From a bacterium (GTDB lineage Bacteria > Elusimicrobiota > Elusimicrobia > Elusimicrobiales > UBA9959), in contig JAKAMO010000012.1 in the NCBI GenBank assembly GCA_021812825.1, positions 1 to 40,220 of the forward strand: 40,220 bases of DNA. Direction: 5' to 3'. The notes below the pieces were generated by a model. The model made no database searches, had not been told where the DNA came from, and saw nothing but the letters and a program-made list of their open reading frames with translations. The translations under genes were made by a program, and so were the position numbers. How positions within the stretch are numbered: the first letter of the stretch is position 1; each line of letters begins with the position of its first letter. This document shows positions 14,362 to 22,713 of this stretch, in pieces.

Positions 14362-15686
14362 GCGCTCTCTCCGAGATTCTCGATAGCCCGGCAGACCACC
14401 TTTGAGGCCCGCTCCAACTGGGCGGCGCTGTGCGCCACGGAGACGAAATCCACCTCGAAGGCGCTGGGCGTCAGGTAGACCCCGCGCTCGAGGGCGTAAT
14501 GGAACACCTTGAGGTAGAGGTCCTTATGTTCGGCCGGGGTCTGGTCCGGCCTGCGAACGAAGCCGTCGGCGGTGGAGATGTTCCCGAATATCATCCAGAA
14601 CATCGAGGAGAACCGCTGCACCTTGACCGGCACGCCGGCCTTCCGGCCCGCGGCTTCCGCCGAGGCCGCGAATTTCTCGGCCTCTGCGGCCAGGCCCTTA
14701 TAGGGCTTCGCGCGCAGTATTTTTTTCAACATCGCGCAGCCGGCGGCCATCGCGACGGGATTGCCGGAGAGCGTGCCTGCCTGGTAGACGGGGCCGGAAG
14801 GGGCCACCATGTCCATCAGGTCGCGGCGGCCGGCGTAGGCGCCTACCGGGAAGCCGCCGCCTATGATCTTGCCGTAGGTCACGAGGTCCGGGCGAATGCC
14901 GGTGACCTCGGCCATGCCGCCGAAGGCGGTGCGGAAGCCGGTTATAACTTCGTCGAAGATGACCAGCGCGCCGTGGCGGCGGGCGATGGCTGTCATCTCC
15001 CTGAGGAAGCTCTTCTTCTGGACCAACAGACCGTTGTTGGCCGGCACCGGTTCCACTATGACGGCGGCGATATGGCCCTTGTGCTTCCTGAAAGCGGCCT
15101 CGAGGGCGCCCAGGTCGTCGAGCGGGACCACCACGGTGTCGCGCGCCACGGAAGCCGAGACGCCGGCGCTGTCGGGACTGGCCATCTCGGCGAGGCCGGA
15201 GCCGGCGCGCACCAGCAGCGGGTCGGAATGTCCGTGGTAGCAGCCGTCGAACTTTACGATCTTGTCGCGGCCGGTGGCGGCGCGGGCCACGCGCAGCGCC
15301 GACATCACGGCCTCCGTGCCGGAGTTCACGAAACGCACCTTCTGGGCCCACGGGATGTTCTTAGTCATCAGCTCGGCCAGTTCCAGGGAATAGGGTTCCG
15401 CCGTGCCGTAGGACCAGCCGCGGGACATGGATTCCCTGACGGCGCGTGCTACGTCCTGGTCCTGGTGGCCGAACAGCATCGGACCCCAGGCCATGCAGAA
15501 ATCTATATAGTTATTGCCGTCCACGTCGGTGAGCACCGCGCCCCTGGCGGACTCCACGAAGCGCGGCGTGCCGCCCACGCCCTTGAACGCGCGGACCGGG
15601 GAATGCACGCCGCCGGGCGAGACGCGCTTGGAGCGCTCGAACAGCGCGGCGGACCTGCTGGTCTTCTGCTTGAGGTTTGAGGTCAT
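14358..15686 (-). CDS. hemL: glutamate-1-semialdehyde 2,1-aminomutase
   Basis: A 442-aa PLP enzyme that makes 5-aminolevulinate from glutamate-1-semialdehyde, the second step of the C5 route. Signatures are SPGGVHSPVRAFKGVGGTPRF near the N-terminus, VNSGTEAVMSALRVARAATG, VIFDEVITGFR and the PLP lysine in TYGKIIGGGFPVGAY. The length is normal. It starts 13 nt after the hemB stop, and the downstream kinase overlaps its stop. Confidence 0.96.
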   Translation of the reverse strand: MTSNLKQKTSRSAALFERSKRVSPGGVHSPVRAFKGVGGTPRFVESARGAVLTDVDGNNYIDFCMAWGPMLFGHQDQDVARAVRESMSRGWSYGTAEPYSLELAELMTKNIPWAQKVRFVNSGTEAVMSALRVARAATGRDKIVKFDGCYHGHSDPLLVRAGSGLAEMASPDSAGVSASVARDTVVVPLDDLGALEAAFRKHKGHIAAVIVEPVPANNGLLVQKKSFLREMTAIARRHGALVIFDEVITGFRTAFGGMAEVTGIRPDLVTYGKIIGGGFPVGAYAGRRDLMDMVAPSGPVYQAGTLSGNPVAMAAGCAMLKKILRAKPYKGLAAEAEKFAASAEAAGRKAGVPVKVQRFSSMFWMIFGNISTADGFVRRPDQTPAEHKDLYLKVFHYALERGVYLTPSAFEVDFVSVAHSAAQLERASKVVCRAIENLGESA

Positions 15687-15699
15687 GGTCTCTCCTGTC

Positions 15700-16707
15700 T
15701 CAGAACTGGCCGGCGGCCGCGCGCAGCCATTCGCGAGCGCTGCGGGCGCCGTAGGTGATGATCATCGAGGCCCCGGAGCGGACGAAGGACGTCCACATCT
15801 CCACGTGGGCCAGCGGGCCGTTTATCAGCCCCTTCTCGGCCAGCACCTCGATGCCAGCGTACTCGCCGCTGGTCTCGTAGACGGCCCAGGGCTTCGGGAT
15901 CTCGCGGGAAAGGTCGCGCAGCACGTCGAGATAGGGCAGGCCGGGCTTCACCATCAGGATGTCCGCGCCCTCGGCGGAGTCGCGCAGCGAGCACTCCAGC
16001 GCGTCCTGCGGGCGGGCCGGGTCTATCTGGTAGGTGGCGCGGTCCTTCAGCGTCACCGCGCCCTTGGGGGCGGAATCCGCGGCCAGGCGGAACGGCCCGT
16101 AGAACTTGGAATGGAACTTGGCGGAGTAGCTCATCAGCAGCGTGCGCTCCAGCCCGCGCGCGTCGAGCGCCTCGCGGATGGCGGCCACGCGGGAGTCCAT
16201 CATGTCGCTGGGGGCCACGCAGTCAGCGCCGGCCTCGGCGTAGGCCGCGGCCACGCGGGCCAGCTCGGCCACGGTCTTGCCGTTCTCCACGTGATCGCCT
16301 TCCGGGCTCAGGATGCCGCAGTGGCCGTGCGTCGTATAAGAACAAAGGCAGACGTCGACGGCCACGAAGAGGTTCTTGCCGAAGTTCTTCTTGAGCGCCG
16401 CGATCTGGCGGGCGGTGAAAGAGGGATCGAAGCCGGACTTCTTCTTCTCCGACGGGACCCCGAACAGCAGGATCTTGCCTACGCCCTTGGACAGGTCGTT
16501 CTCGACCTGGCGCAGCAGCGTGGAAGGGGTCTCGCGGTAGACGCCGGTGAGGCCGGGCACGGCCTCGCGCGACTTTATCCCGTCCACTACGAAGCAGCCC
16601 TGTATCAGCTGCTCCTGCGAGACGCGCACCTCGCGCGCGAGTTCGCGGACGGCCTGGCTCTGGCGCAGACGCCTAGCGCCCAGCGGGTATCTCAGTTTGC
16701 TGTCCAT
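15700..16707 (-). CDS. hemB: delta-aminolevulinic acid dehydratase (porphobilinogen synthase), zinc type
   Basis: A 335-aa enzyme condensing two 5-aminolevulinate molecules. I chose the ATG at 16707 (MDSKLRYP), which overlaps the hemC-hemD stop by 16 bp and gives the normal N-terminus; the frame is open upstream inside hemCD. Three cysteines, C120, C122 and C130 (DVCLCSYTTHGHCG), mark the catalytic-zinc class. The Schiff-base lysines are K197 (SYSAKF) and K254 (MVKPG). The YGPFR substrate-binding block is present. Confidence 0.95.
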   Translation of the reverse strand: MDSKLRYPLGARRLRQSQAVRELAREVRVSQEQLIQGCFVVDGIKSREAVPGLTGVYRETPSTLLRQVENDLSKGVGKILLFGVPSEKKKSGFDPSFTARQIAALKKNFGKNLFVAVDVCLCSYTTHGHCGILSPEGDHVENGKTVAELARVAAAYAEAGADCVAPSDMMDSRVAAIREALDARGLERTLLMSYSAKFHSKFYGPFRLAADSAPKGAVTLKDRATYQIDPARPQDALECSLRDSAEGADILMVKPGLPYLDVLRDLSREIPKPWAVYETSGEYAGIEVLAEKGLINGPLAHVEMWTSFVRSGASMIITYGARSAREWLRAAAGQF

Positions 16708-18263
16708 TTTTTCCAGTCCTCCGAAGATAAAAAAACCTGCGGCTCCAGACCTTTGGCGCGCAGCGCGGCAGCGGTCTTGCCGGGGCCGCAGGCGTGCTTC
16801 ATCGCCTTGAGCTTCTCCGGCGCCAGAGCGGCGCCGTACCTTTCGAACTGCGAAGCGCTGCCCCAGTAGGCCGAGCCGGCCTTCCGCAGGGCGGCGGCGG
16901 CCTCTTCGCGCTTTTCTCCGGAGACCCGGTAAGTGGCGACGGCGGCGACTTCGCCCCAGCCGGCCTCGCCGACCTCGTGCGTCAGGGCCACCCAGCCCGA
17001 AAGCGGGGCAAGGCCGAGCACCGGCTTGCGCAGCGTCGGGACTAAGTGATCGAAGCCGAGGTTCTCGGCGCAGCCCTCCACCCAGAGTCCCAGCTTGGCC
17101 AGCTTGAACCAGCTGGCCGCTCCCGAAGTCCAGATGCGCTTTCCGGACAGCAGCGCCACCCACGAAGGCGGCACAGCGCGGGCATGCGCTATGAAAGCGC
17201 AGTCCTTGCCCTCCAGCGCCTTCTCCTTGCCTTCAAAGGTCCATTCCAGGCCCTCGCCGCGCCAGTCGGAGCCGTTCCAGGCCTGGCCGGACGCGGGCGC
17301 CGCGCGCTCGGGGCCCTTGGCCTCGTCTATGAAGCTGCCGTCGGGCAGCCGGCCGCGGATATAGAGCAGCTCGCCCAGCTCCGGCACCGGCACGCAGCTG
17401 GCGCCGAAGCGCTGATGGCAGCCGCCGCCCCACTTGGCCAGCACGGCGCGCTCCCGCTCCACCTGCGCGCGGGTAGGCTCGTCGTGCAGTGCCAGCAGCA
17501 GTTCCTTCACTTCGGCGTCGCGAGGGTTCTTCGGGGCGCGGCACTCGACGGCCAGCGAGCCCTGGCCAGGAGCGGTGGGGTTCTGCCTGAGGGGCATCAC
17601 CATCCAGCGGCAGCCCCTGAAAAGCTTTTCCAGCTCGGCGCGCCCCTTGTCGTCGCGCCACAGGCGGGAGAGGCCTGCCAGCGCCAGCACCACGCCGTCG
17701 AGATAGCGCTCGGCTCCGGGCGCCTCGTGCAGGCGGCCCAGGCGGGTGTTGACGTTGCCGCGTATCTCGGCGAACTTCACCGACGGGTCGCGGCCGTTCA
17801 CCGACGGCAGGGCCCTGGACAGGAAAGGAGGAAGGTTCTCGAGCCGGCGGGGAGAGGAGGAGCCTACGGTCAGCGGCTCTCCCGCTCCTAGGCGCTCCAG
17901 CGTCTTAGGGGAGAAGACTATCACGTCGCGCTGGTCCTCGCGGCGCGGCATGCAGACCAGCTCGAACTCCGCGGGGCGCTCGAGGCTCAGGTCCTTCAGG
18001 GAATGGACGGAGAAGTCCACGCGGCCGGAGCGCAGCGCGTCATCCAGCTCGGCCACGAAGAACTCCTTTCCCTCCACCTGGCTGAGCGGGATATCGAGTA
18101 TCTTGTCGCCGCGGGTGTCTATGCCCACCAGCTCGACCTTAAGGCCGCGGGCGGCATGCAGCCGCTCGAGCTCGCGCGCCACCCAGGAGCTCTGGGCCCA
18201 GGCGAGCAGGGAACGGCGGGTACCAAGTTTGAGATGAGTAACGGACGTGTTCAGCTGACCCAT
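16692..18263 (-). CDS. hemC: HemC-HemD fusion: hydroxymethylbilane synthase with C-terminal uroporphyrinogen-III synthase-like domain
   Basis: A 523-aa protein. Residues 10-310 are HemC: LKLGTRRSLLAWAQ, HSLKD with the catalytic D91, and C282 in GGGCHQRFGA, which carries the dipyrromethane cofactor. HemC alone is about 310 aa. The remaining 210 residues look like a divergent HemD that cyclises hydroxymethylbilane: a VATYRV strand, then YWGSASQFERYG and HACGPGKTAAALRAKGLEP, matching the S-A-x-x-x-F and GPxTAxAL pattern. No separate hemD occurs in the operon, which supports the fusion. The HemD half is weakly conserved, as usual for that family. The start overlaps the hemA stop by 13 bp. Confidence 0.88.
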   Translation of the reverse strand: MGQLNTSVTHLKLGTRRSLLAWAQSSWVARELERLHAARGLKVELVGIDTRGDKILDIPLSQVEGKEFFVAELDDALRSGRVDFSVHSLKDLSLERPAEFELVCMPRREDQRDVIVFSPKTLERLGAGEPLTVGSSSPRRLENLPPFLSRALPSVNGRDPSVKFAEIRGNVNTRLGRLHEAPGAERYLDGVVLALAGLSRLWRDDKGRAELEKLFRGCRWMVMPLRQNPTAPGQGSLAVECRAPKNPRDAEVKELLLALHDEPTRAQVERERAVLAKWGGGCHQRFGASCVPVPELGELLYIRGRLPDGSFIDEAKGPERAAPASGQAWNGSDWRGEGLEWTFEGKEKALEGKDCAFIAHARAVPPSWVALLSGKRIWTSGAASWFKLAKLGLWVEGCAENLGFDHLVPTLRKPVLGLAPLSGWVALTHEVGEAGWGEVAAVATYRVSGEKREEAAAALRKAGSAYWGSASQFERYGAALAPEKLKAMKHACGPGKTAAALRAKGLEPQVFLSSEDWKKWTAN

Positions 18264-19288
18264 GATAAAGAGAGCTCCCGGTCACAGGCGAACCCCATAA
18301 GGTCCTCCCAGCCGTGCGGTACGCTGAGCCCCCCCAGGCCGCGCAGACGCGCCCTCTCCCGGCAGGCGTGCCGGGCCGCACGGATAGCTTTGCCGCGCGC
18401 TGAATCCTGTGCCTCTTTAAGCTGGAAAAGGTCGTCGAGCGCCACGAAGCCGTCGCCTATGGCGGCCGCCCAGTCCTGGCATTCCGGCTTGAAGCCGCCC
18501 AGGTGCAGCACCAGCCCCTTCGCGCGGCCGGCGGCGCCAGCCAGCCGGTCGGCCATGCGCCGGCCGTCCTCGGCCTTGTCGGCGGGCACGCAGACCACCA
18601 CGTGGTCGGCGTCGCGCCAGGCGGCGCTCTCGGCCTCGGGCCCGACGACGCGGGTCATCGTGCCGCCGGAGGCGGTCTTCTTGGAATTGATCTCGTCCTC
18701 GAGGGCCTGCAGCTTCCCGGGGCTGCGGTTCCAGAGCAGGAGGTCGTACCCGGCCAGCCACGGAGCGATGGAAAGGGCCAGCTTGCCGGCGCCGACCACC
18801 AGCACCTTCTCGCGCTCGCCTTCGGGCCTTACGCGGCGCCCGTGCAGCATCCTGCGCACCAGGCTGCCGTAGGAGGCGCCGCCGAGGTCCTGCATATGCA
18901 GCGAGCGTATCTCCTTGGTGTCCTCGAAGAGGCGCTGCATCCAGACGCCGAGCTCCCGCAGCAGCGGGCTGCCCTTCCCCGAGAAACCCTTCCAGGCTTC
19001 CTTTATCTGGCCGAAGATGTCGGATTCCCCTACCACGGCGCTCTCCAGTCCGGTGGCGACGCGCAGCAGGAAATCGTAAGCCTCGCGGCCGTGCATCAGC
19101 TCCAAACCTTCCCCGGCGACCGGCAGGCGGTCCGACTCCGAAGCCGGCAAGACCCAGATCCAGCGCTGGCAGGACTCGAGGCAGAAACAGTCGTCCAGCT
19201 CCTCGCGAAGCGCGGCCGCCAGCCTCAGTACCCGTTCCGAGGCTCCTCTCTTCTTGATATGGATTATGGAAAGGGAGTTCTTGCGCAT
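18251..19288 (-). CDS. hemA: glutamyl-tRNA reductase
   Basis: A 345-aa NADPH-dependent enzyme that reduces glutamyl-tRNA to glutamate-1-semialdehyde, the committed and usually regulated step. I chose ATG 19288 (MRKNSLSIIH) because the more upstream ATG at 19303 would place a -10 box inside the coding region. The catalytic cysteine is C40 (FCLESCQRW), and the hallmark VVGESDIFGQIKEAW is present near residue 86. An NADPH-binding region (KVLVVGAGKLALSI) follows. At 345 aa it is shorter than the usual 400-430, with a reduced C-terminal dimerisation region. It is the first gene of a ten-gene operon and probably leaderless. Confidence 0.92.
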   Translation of the reverse strand: MRKNSLSIIHIKKRGASERVLRLAAALREELDDCFCLESCQRWIWVLPASESDRLPVAGEGLELMHGREAYDFLLRVATGLESAVVGESDIFGQIKEAWKGFSGKGSPLLRELGVWMQRLFEDTKEIRSLHMQDLGGASYGSLVRRMLHGRRVRPEGEREKVLVVGAGKLALSIAPWLAGYDLLLWNRSPGKLQALEDEINSKKTASGGTMTRVVGPEAESAAWRDADHVVVCVPADKAEDGRRMADRLAGAAGRAKGLVLHLGGFKPECQDWAAAIGDGFVALDDLFQLKEAQDSARGKAIRAARHACRERARLRGLGGLSVPHGWEDLMGFACDRELSLSWVS

Positions 19289-19294
19289 GGTTAA

Positions 19295-19300
19295 AATATA
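19295..19300 (-). promoter_or_regulatory. -10 box of the heme operon promoter, probably leaderless
   Basis: On the minus strand TATATT (19300-19295) is followed by TTAACC and then the hemA ATG at 19288. This is the same 6-nt geometry as at the zapB-like gene. No Shine-Dalgarno sequence precedes the ATG. No good -35 hexamer is found, which would suit a promoter that needs an activator. Confidence 0.6.
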
Positions 19301-19319
19301 CAAATTGCCGTCCGGATGA

Positions 19320-19337
19320 TTGTCATGGTTATGTCAC
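19320..19337 (+). promoter_or_regulatory. Pho-box-like direct repeat upstream of hemA
   Basis: Two heptamers, TTGTCAT (19320-19326) and ATGTCAC (19331-19337), are separated by GGTT, giving an 18-bp site with 11-bp periodicity. The E. coli Pho box is two CTGTCAT-like heptamers separated by 4 bp, so 6 of 7 positions match in each half (allowing T or C at the last base). Counting the hemA start as +1, the site spans about -33 to -50, where OmpR/PhoB-type activators commonly bind. It reads in the direction opposite to hemA. The operon encodes its own OmpR/PhoB-type regulator, so autoregulation is the simplest inference. Confidence 0.45.
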
Positions 19338-19554
19338 GGGCCCGACCTGTACTGAAAGTATACCCCGCCGTATGGGCGCAGTCATGGGCATTTCGACCTA
19401 AACAGGATTGCCCGCCTGGACCTGCCGGCATGCCACCTTCCCTTAGGGCCCAGGCCAAGCCTGCCCTTTTACCGCAAAAAACGGGGTCCTAAGACCTTTG
19501 TGGAAAACGCTGAAAACCGCCATTATATAGGTATACAGGTATTACGGAGGAACT

Positions 19555-20577
19555 ATGAACAAGATATTCAGATCCTTTTCCATACTGGCCGCGGCGGCCA
19601 TCGCGCTGCCGCAGCTCGCGAGCGCCGGGGCCAAGAGCATCTACGGCGACGATAACCGGCTCGATTACTTCGAATCCTCGCCGGCCATGCGCCAGCTGGC
19701 CGACTCGGTGGTCTCGCTCTGGCCCTCCAAACAGGTGAACTTAGAGAACGGGGAAGCCAGACTCAAGACCATGAACTTCGGCGACGCACTCAACCTCTGC
19801 CCCGGAGAGAAGTTCCGCGAGCAGCCCATAGGCGCCTTCTGCTCCGGCACGCTGGTCGGCGACGACATCGTCATGACGGCCGGCCACTGCATCACGGACG
19901 AGGCCCGCTGCGCCGACACCAAGTTCGTCTTCGGCTTCAACATAGACCAGGCCGGCGGCCAGGCGCGCACCTCCGTTCCCGCCAAGGACGTCTACGGCTG
20001 CAAGCGAATCATAAAGCGCGATCTGGACAAACAGGCCTCCGGCATAATCGGCACCGGCATCGCCATCCTCAACGCGCTGCTCAACAGGGCGGGTCCCGAC
20101 TTCGCGCTCGTGCAGCTCGACCGCAAGGTGGAGGGTCGCAAGCCGCTGCCGGTCAACCGCGACAAGGACCTTAAGGACGGCGACAGGATATTCGTGATAG
20201 GTCACCCGGTCGGCCTGCCGGTAAAGGTAGCGGGGGACGCCTCCGTGCGCAGCACCAAGCCCAAGGCCTTCTTCATGACCGACCTCGACACCTTCGGCGG
20301 CAATTCAGGCTCGGCCGTGTTCAACGCCAGGACCAATAAGATAGAAGGCATCCTGGTTCGCGGCGGCAACGACTTCGCCGACAGCCCCGCCGGCTGCAAG
20401 ACGCAGGTCCGCACCGCCCAGAACGAGGGCCGAGGCGAAGCCGTCACGAAGATCTCCGTGCTGCAGAAGTACATCCCCGAGATCGGTCCTTCCAGGAACA
20501 TGGAGCCCGAGATCGTCAGGACCGCCGCGGAGGACGTCCCCTACAACGAGGACCTCGCCCGCACAGTGCGCTTCTAG
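19555..20577 (+). CDS. secreted trypsin-like (S1 family) serine protease
   Basis: A 340-aa protein with a signal peptide at 1-24 (basic MNKIFR, hydrophobic ILAAAAIALPQ, cleavage near LASAG). The catalytic triad is visible: H111 in VMTAGHC, D182 in GPDFALVQLD and S251 in TFGGNSGSAVF, the V8/trypsin-like arrangement. Several cysteines suggest disulfides outside the cytoplasm. A Shine-Dalgarno GGAGG lies 6 nt before the ATG, and AT-rich TATATAGGTATAC just upstream may contain the -10. The rest of the 19338-19554 gap shows no gene, only a weak GGTC-CTAA-GACC hairpin (19485-19496). A strong terminator follows the gene, so it is probably monocistronic. Confidence 0.88.
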   Translation: MNKIFRSFSILAAAAIALPQLASAGAKSIYGDDNRLDYFESSPAMRQLADSVVSLWPSKQVNLENGEARLKTMNFGDALNLCPGEKFREQPIGAFCSGTLVGDDIVMTAGHCITDEARCADTKFVFGFNIDQAGGQARTSVPAKDVYGCKRIIKRDLDKQASGIIGTGIAILNALLNRAGPDFALVQLDRKVEGRKPLPVNRDKDLKDGDRIFVIGHPVGLPVKVAGDASVRSTKPKAFFMTDLDTFGGNSGSAVFNARTNKIEGILVRGGNDFADSPAGCKTQVRTAQNEGRGEAVTKISVLQKYIPEIGPSRNMEPEIVRTAAEDVPYNEDLARTVRF

Positions 20578-20599
20578 ATCCGCCTTCCTGCAAGGCCGA

Positions 20600-20630
20600 G
20601 GACCCCGCCCAGCGGCGGGGTCCTTCGTTT
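20600..20630 (+). terminator. Rho-independent terminator after the protease gene
   Basis: A perfect 10-bp stem GGACCCCGCC (20600-20609) / GGCGGGGTCC (20614-20623) with loop CAGC, followed by TTCGTTT (20624-20630). Confidence 0.85.
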
Positions 20631-20660
20631 CCCGGCGGCGCGCTTCCCCCCCGCCCCCAA

Positions 20661-20669
20661 TGCTATAAT
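20661..20669 (+). promoter_or_regulatory. extended -10 promoter of the hybrid kinase gene
   Basis: TGCTATAAT is an exact extended -10 (TGnTATAAT) at 20661-20669, 31 nt before the ATG at 20701. AAGGA (20694-20698) is the ribosome binding site. Upstream is a pyrimidine-rich run without a clear -35, as is common for extended -10 promoters. Confidence 0.65.
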
Positions 20670-20700
20670 CTATTCAGATCGGCTGCAGGGCATAAGGAAC

Positions 20701-22668
20701 ATGGCTGAGACCAAGGGCAAAGTTCTGCTGGTGACCAGCGGCAAGGAATTGCTGCTGGAAATGACGCCGTCCATGTCCGGCAGGGGCATGGAACTGCTCT
20801 GCGTGCCCTCCCTGAAATACGCCGCCGAAAGACTGGCCGCCGGCGAATGCTCCGCCGTGGTCGTGGACTTCGGCTGGCTGCCCCCCACCGAACGCTCCGC
20901 AGTGCTGGACCTGCACGCCCAGTATCCCGCCGTGCCGCTTTTCACCCTCGAGTCGGTGGCCAGCATGGGCCCTTCCGTTTCCTCGCCGCTGCGCCGCCTG
21001 ACCTGGCCCCTGCCTATGGGCTTTGCCGACCAGGTCAGGGTCATAGCCAGGCCCATAGTCCTGCTCGCCGACCAGGTGCTTTTCTCCACAGGCGCGGTAC
21101 AGACGGCCCTGAAAGAATCCGGAGTGCAGGCGATCTCCGTGGAAGCCGCGGACGACCTCCCCAGCGCAGTGCTCGGCCAGACCCAGGCCAAGATAGCCTC
21201 CGTCAGCCAGCGTACCAAGAAGAAAGGCTGGTCCCTGCTCGGGGGCTCCGGCGAGGAAGAGGAACCGGCCCAGCTGGCGCAGCCCGTGAACAACGTCATG
21301 GTGGCCCAGTTCAGCGGCACGATGGCCAAGGCCTATCAGCTGGACGCCGCCGTGCGCGCGGCCGTGCCCGAGGCGGTCTGCTACCTGGTCTCCGGCGCCG
21401 ACCTGGCCCGCTACGCCATACAGGCGCTCAAGGATAACAATCCCGTCGCCCTGCCCAAGGAGAACGCGGGCCGCGTGGCCGGCATCCTGGCGGAGAACAG
21501 CGAGGGCGGGGCCGAAGTCCGCCTCAAGGAGCGCGAGCGGGAGAGGATACTCCTGCTGGACAATTTCAAGCCCGCCCTTACGGCCCTCGGCCAGGCGCTG
21601 ATAGGCGCCGGCTACGAGGTCACCTCCTCCATGGACGGCGCGGAGGCGCTGCGCCTGACGCAGAAAGGCTCCTTCCACCTCGCCGTCATCGGCACGGCCA
21701 TAACCATGGCGGAGCTCACCGGCGCGGAGCTGGCGCAGAAGATGCGGGAGCGCGATCCGGACATGCGCATCATCTTCATGGTGGACCAGTACCCGCTGAA
21801 GGCGGCCCTGCAGGGCGTCAGCCAGGTGGTGGAGCTGGGCCTCGACGACGCGCTGCTCAAGCCGGTCGAGGCCTCGCGGCTGATCTTCTCCGTGCAGAAG
21901 GCGCTGGAGGCCCGCTTCCTGAAGCTCGAGAACGCCCGCCTGCTGAAAGAGACGCAGGAGCAGAAGGAGCAGCTGGAGCTGATCAACGGCTTCCAGAAGA
22001 AGTTCTTCGCCACCGTGGCGCACGACGTGAAGAGCCCGCTGACCGCGATACTCGGCTACTCCGAGGTGCTGGGCAAGAAGCTGCAGACGATGCCGAGCGA
22101 GCATAAATACGCCTCCAACATCCTGACCTCGGCCAAGACCCTCAACATCCTGATCTCCGACCTGGTGGACCTCGCCGCGATCGAGTCCGGAAAACTGCGC
22201 GTCGAAATAGGCACGCTCAACCTGCTGGCCGTCATGCACGACGTCTACGCCCGCGTGGAGATAGCGGCGCAGAAGCGCAACCTGAACATGAAGCTGGAAG
22301 TCCCGCCGGTGCTGCCTCCGCTGGCCGGCGACGACGCCCGCATCGGCCAGGTGGTGCAGAACCTCTGCACTAACGCCATCCAGTACACCAAGGAAGGCGG
22401 CAAGATCACGATAAAGGGCGAGCTGCTGCCGGACCGCGTGGTCGTCAGCGTGATCGACACCGGCATCGGCATCTCGAAAGAGGACCTGCCACGCGTCTGG
22501 GAGCGGTTCTTCCAGACCAAGGAAGCCCAGGGCATGCGCAAGGCCGGCTTCGGCTTAGGCCTCAAGATCGCCCGCGAGATAGTCCAGCGCCACGGCGGCG
22601 AGATGGGCATAGAGTCCGAGCTCGGCGTAGGTTCCCGCTTCTTCTTCCACATCCCGTTGAAAAAATAG
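20701..22668 (+). CDS. soluble sensor histidine kinase with three degenerate receiver-like domains
   Basis: A 655-aa protein without membrane segments. Residues 6-115 and 118-270 look like receiver folds. The third (281-405) is clearly receiver-like (RILLLDNFKPAL...LLKPVE) with K387 kept, but the phosphoacceptor position reads AVIGTA near 331, with Gly instead of Asp. Domain 1 has D56 but lacks the acidic pair and the lysine. A coiled-coil linker (405-435) leads to the kinase core: H441 in FFATVAHDVKSPLTAI, N-box QNLCTNAIQYT, G1 DTGIGISKEDL and G2 GFGLGLKIAREI. The kinase half is intact, so the receivers probably act as pseudo-receiver sensing or docking modules. No partner regulator is adjacent. 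It has its own promoter. Confidence 0.85.
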   Translation: MAETKGKVLLVTSGKELLLEMTPSMSGRGMELLCVPSLKYAAERLAAGECSAVVVDFGWLPPTERSAVLDLHAQYPAVPLFTLESVASMGPSVSSPLRRLTWPLPMGFADQVRVIARPIVLLADQVLFSTGAVQTALKESGVQAISVEAADDLPSAVLGQTQAKIASVSQRTKKKGWSLLGGSGEEEEPAQLAQPVNNVMVAQFSGTMAKAYQLDAAVRAAVPEAVCYLVSGADLARYAIQALKDNNPVALPKENAGRVAGILAENSEGGAEVRLKERERERILLLDNFKPALTALGQALIGAGYEVTSSMDGAEALRLTQKGSFHLAVIGTAITMAELTGAELAQKMRERDPDMRIIFMVDQYPLKAALQGVSQVVELGLDDALLKPVEASRLIFSVQKALEARFLKLENARLLKETQEQKEQLELINGFQKKFFATVAHDVKSPLTAILGYSEVLGKKLQTMPSEHKYASNILTSAKTLNILISDLVDLAAIESGKLRVEIGTLNLLAVMHDVYARVEIAAQKRNLNMKLEVPPVLPPLAGDDARIGQVVQNLCTNAIQYTKEGGKITIKGELLPDRVVVSVIDTGIGISKEDLPRVWERFFQTKEAQGMRKAGFGLGLKIAREIVQRHGGEMGIESELGVGSRFFFHIPLKK

Positions 22669-22713
22669 GCCGGCCCCGCAGGACCGGCCCGACGGCCCGC
22701 CCGTAAGGGCGGG
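22668..22713. terminator. tandem GC hairpins between the convergent kinase and pirin genes
   Basis: Hairpin 1: GGCCGG (22668-22673) with CCGGCC (22684-22689). Hairpin 2: CCCGCCC (22696-22702) with GGGCGGG (22707-22713), loop GTAA. Hairpin 2 directly abuts the pirin stop at 22714. Neither has a T-tract, so termination strength is uncertain. Confidence 0.5.

Noticed and set aside
19289..19303. Upstream ATG of hemA
   Set aside because: The codons overlap the TATATT -10 box, so they are probably not transcribed.
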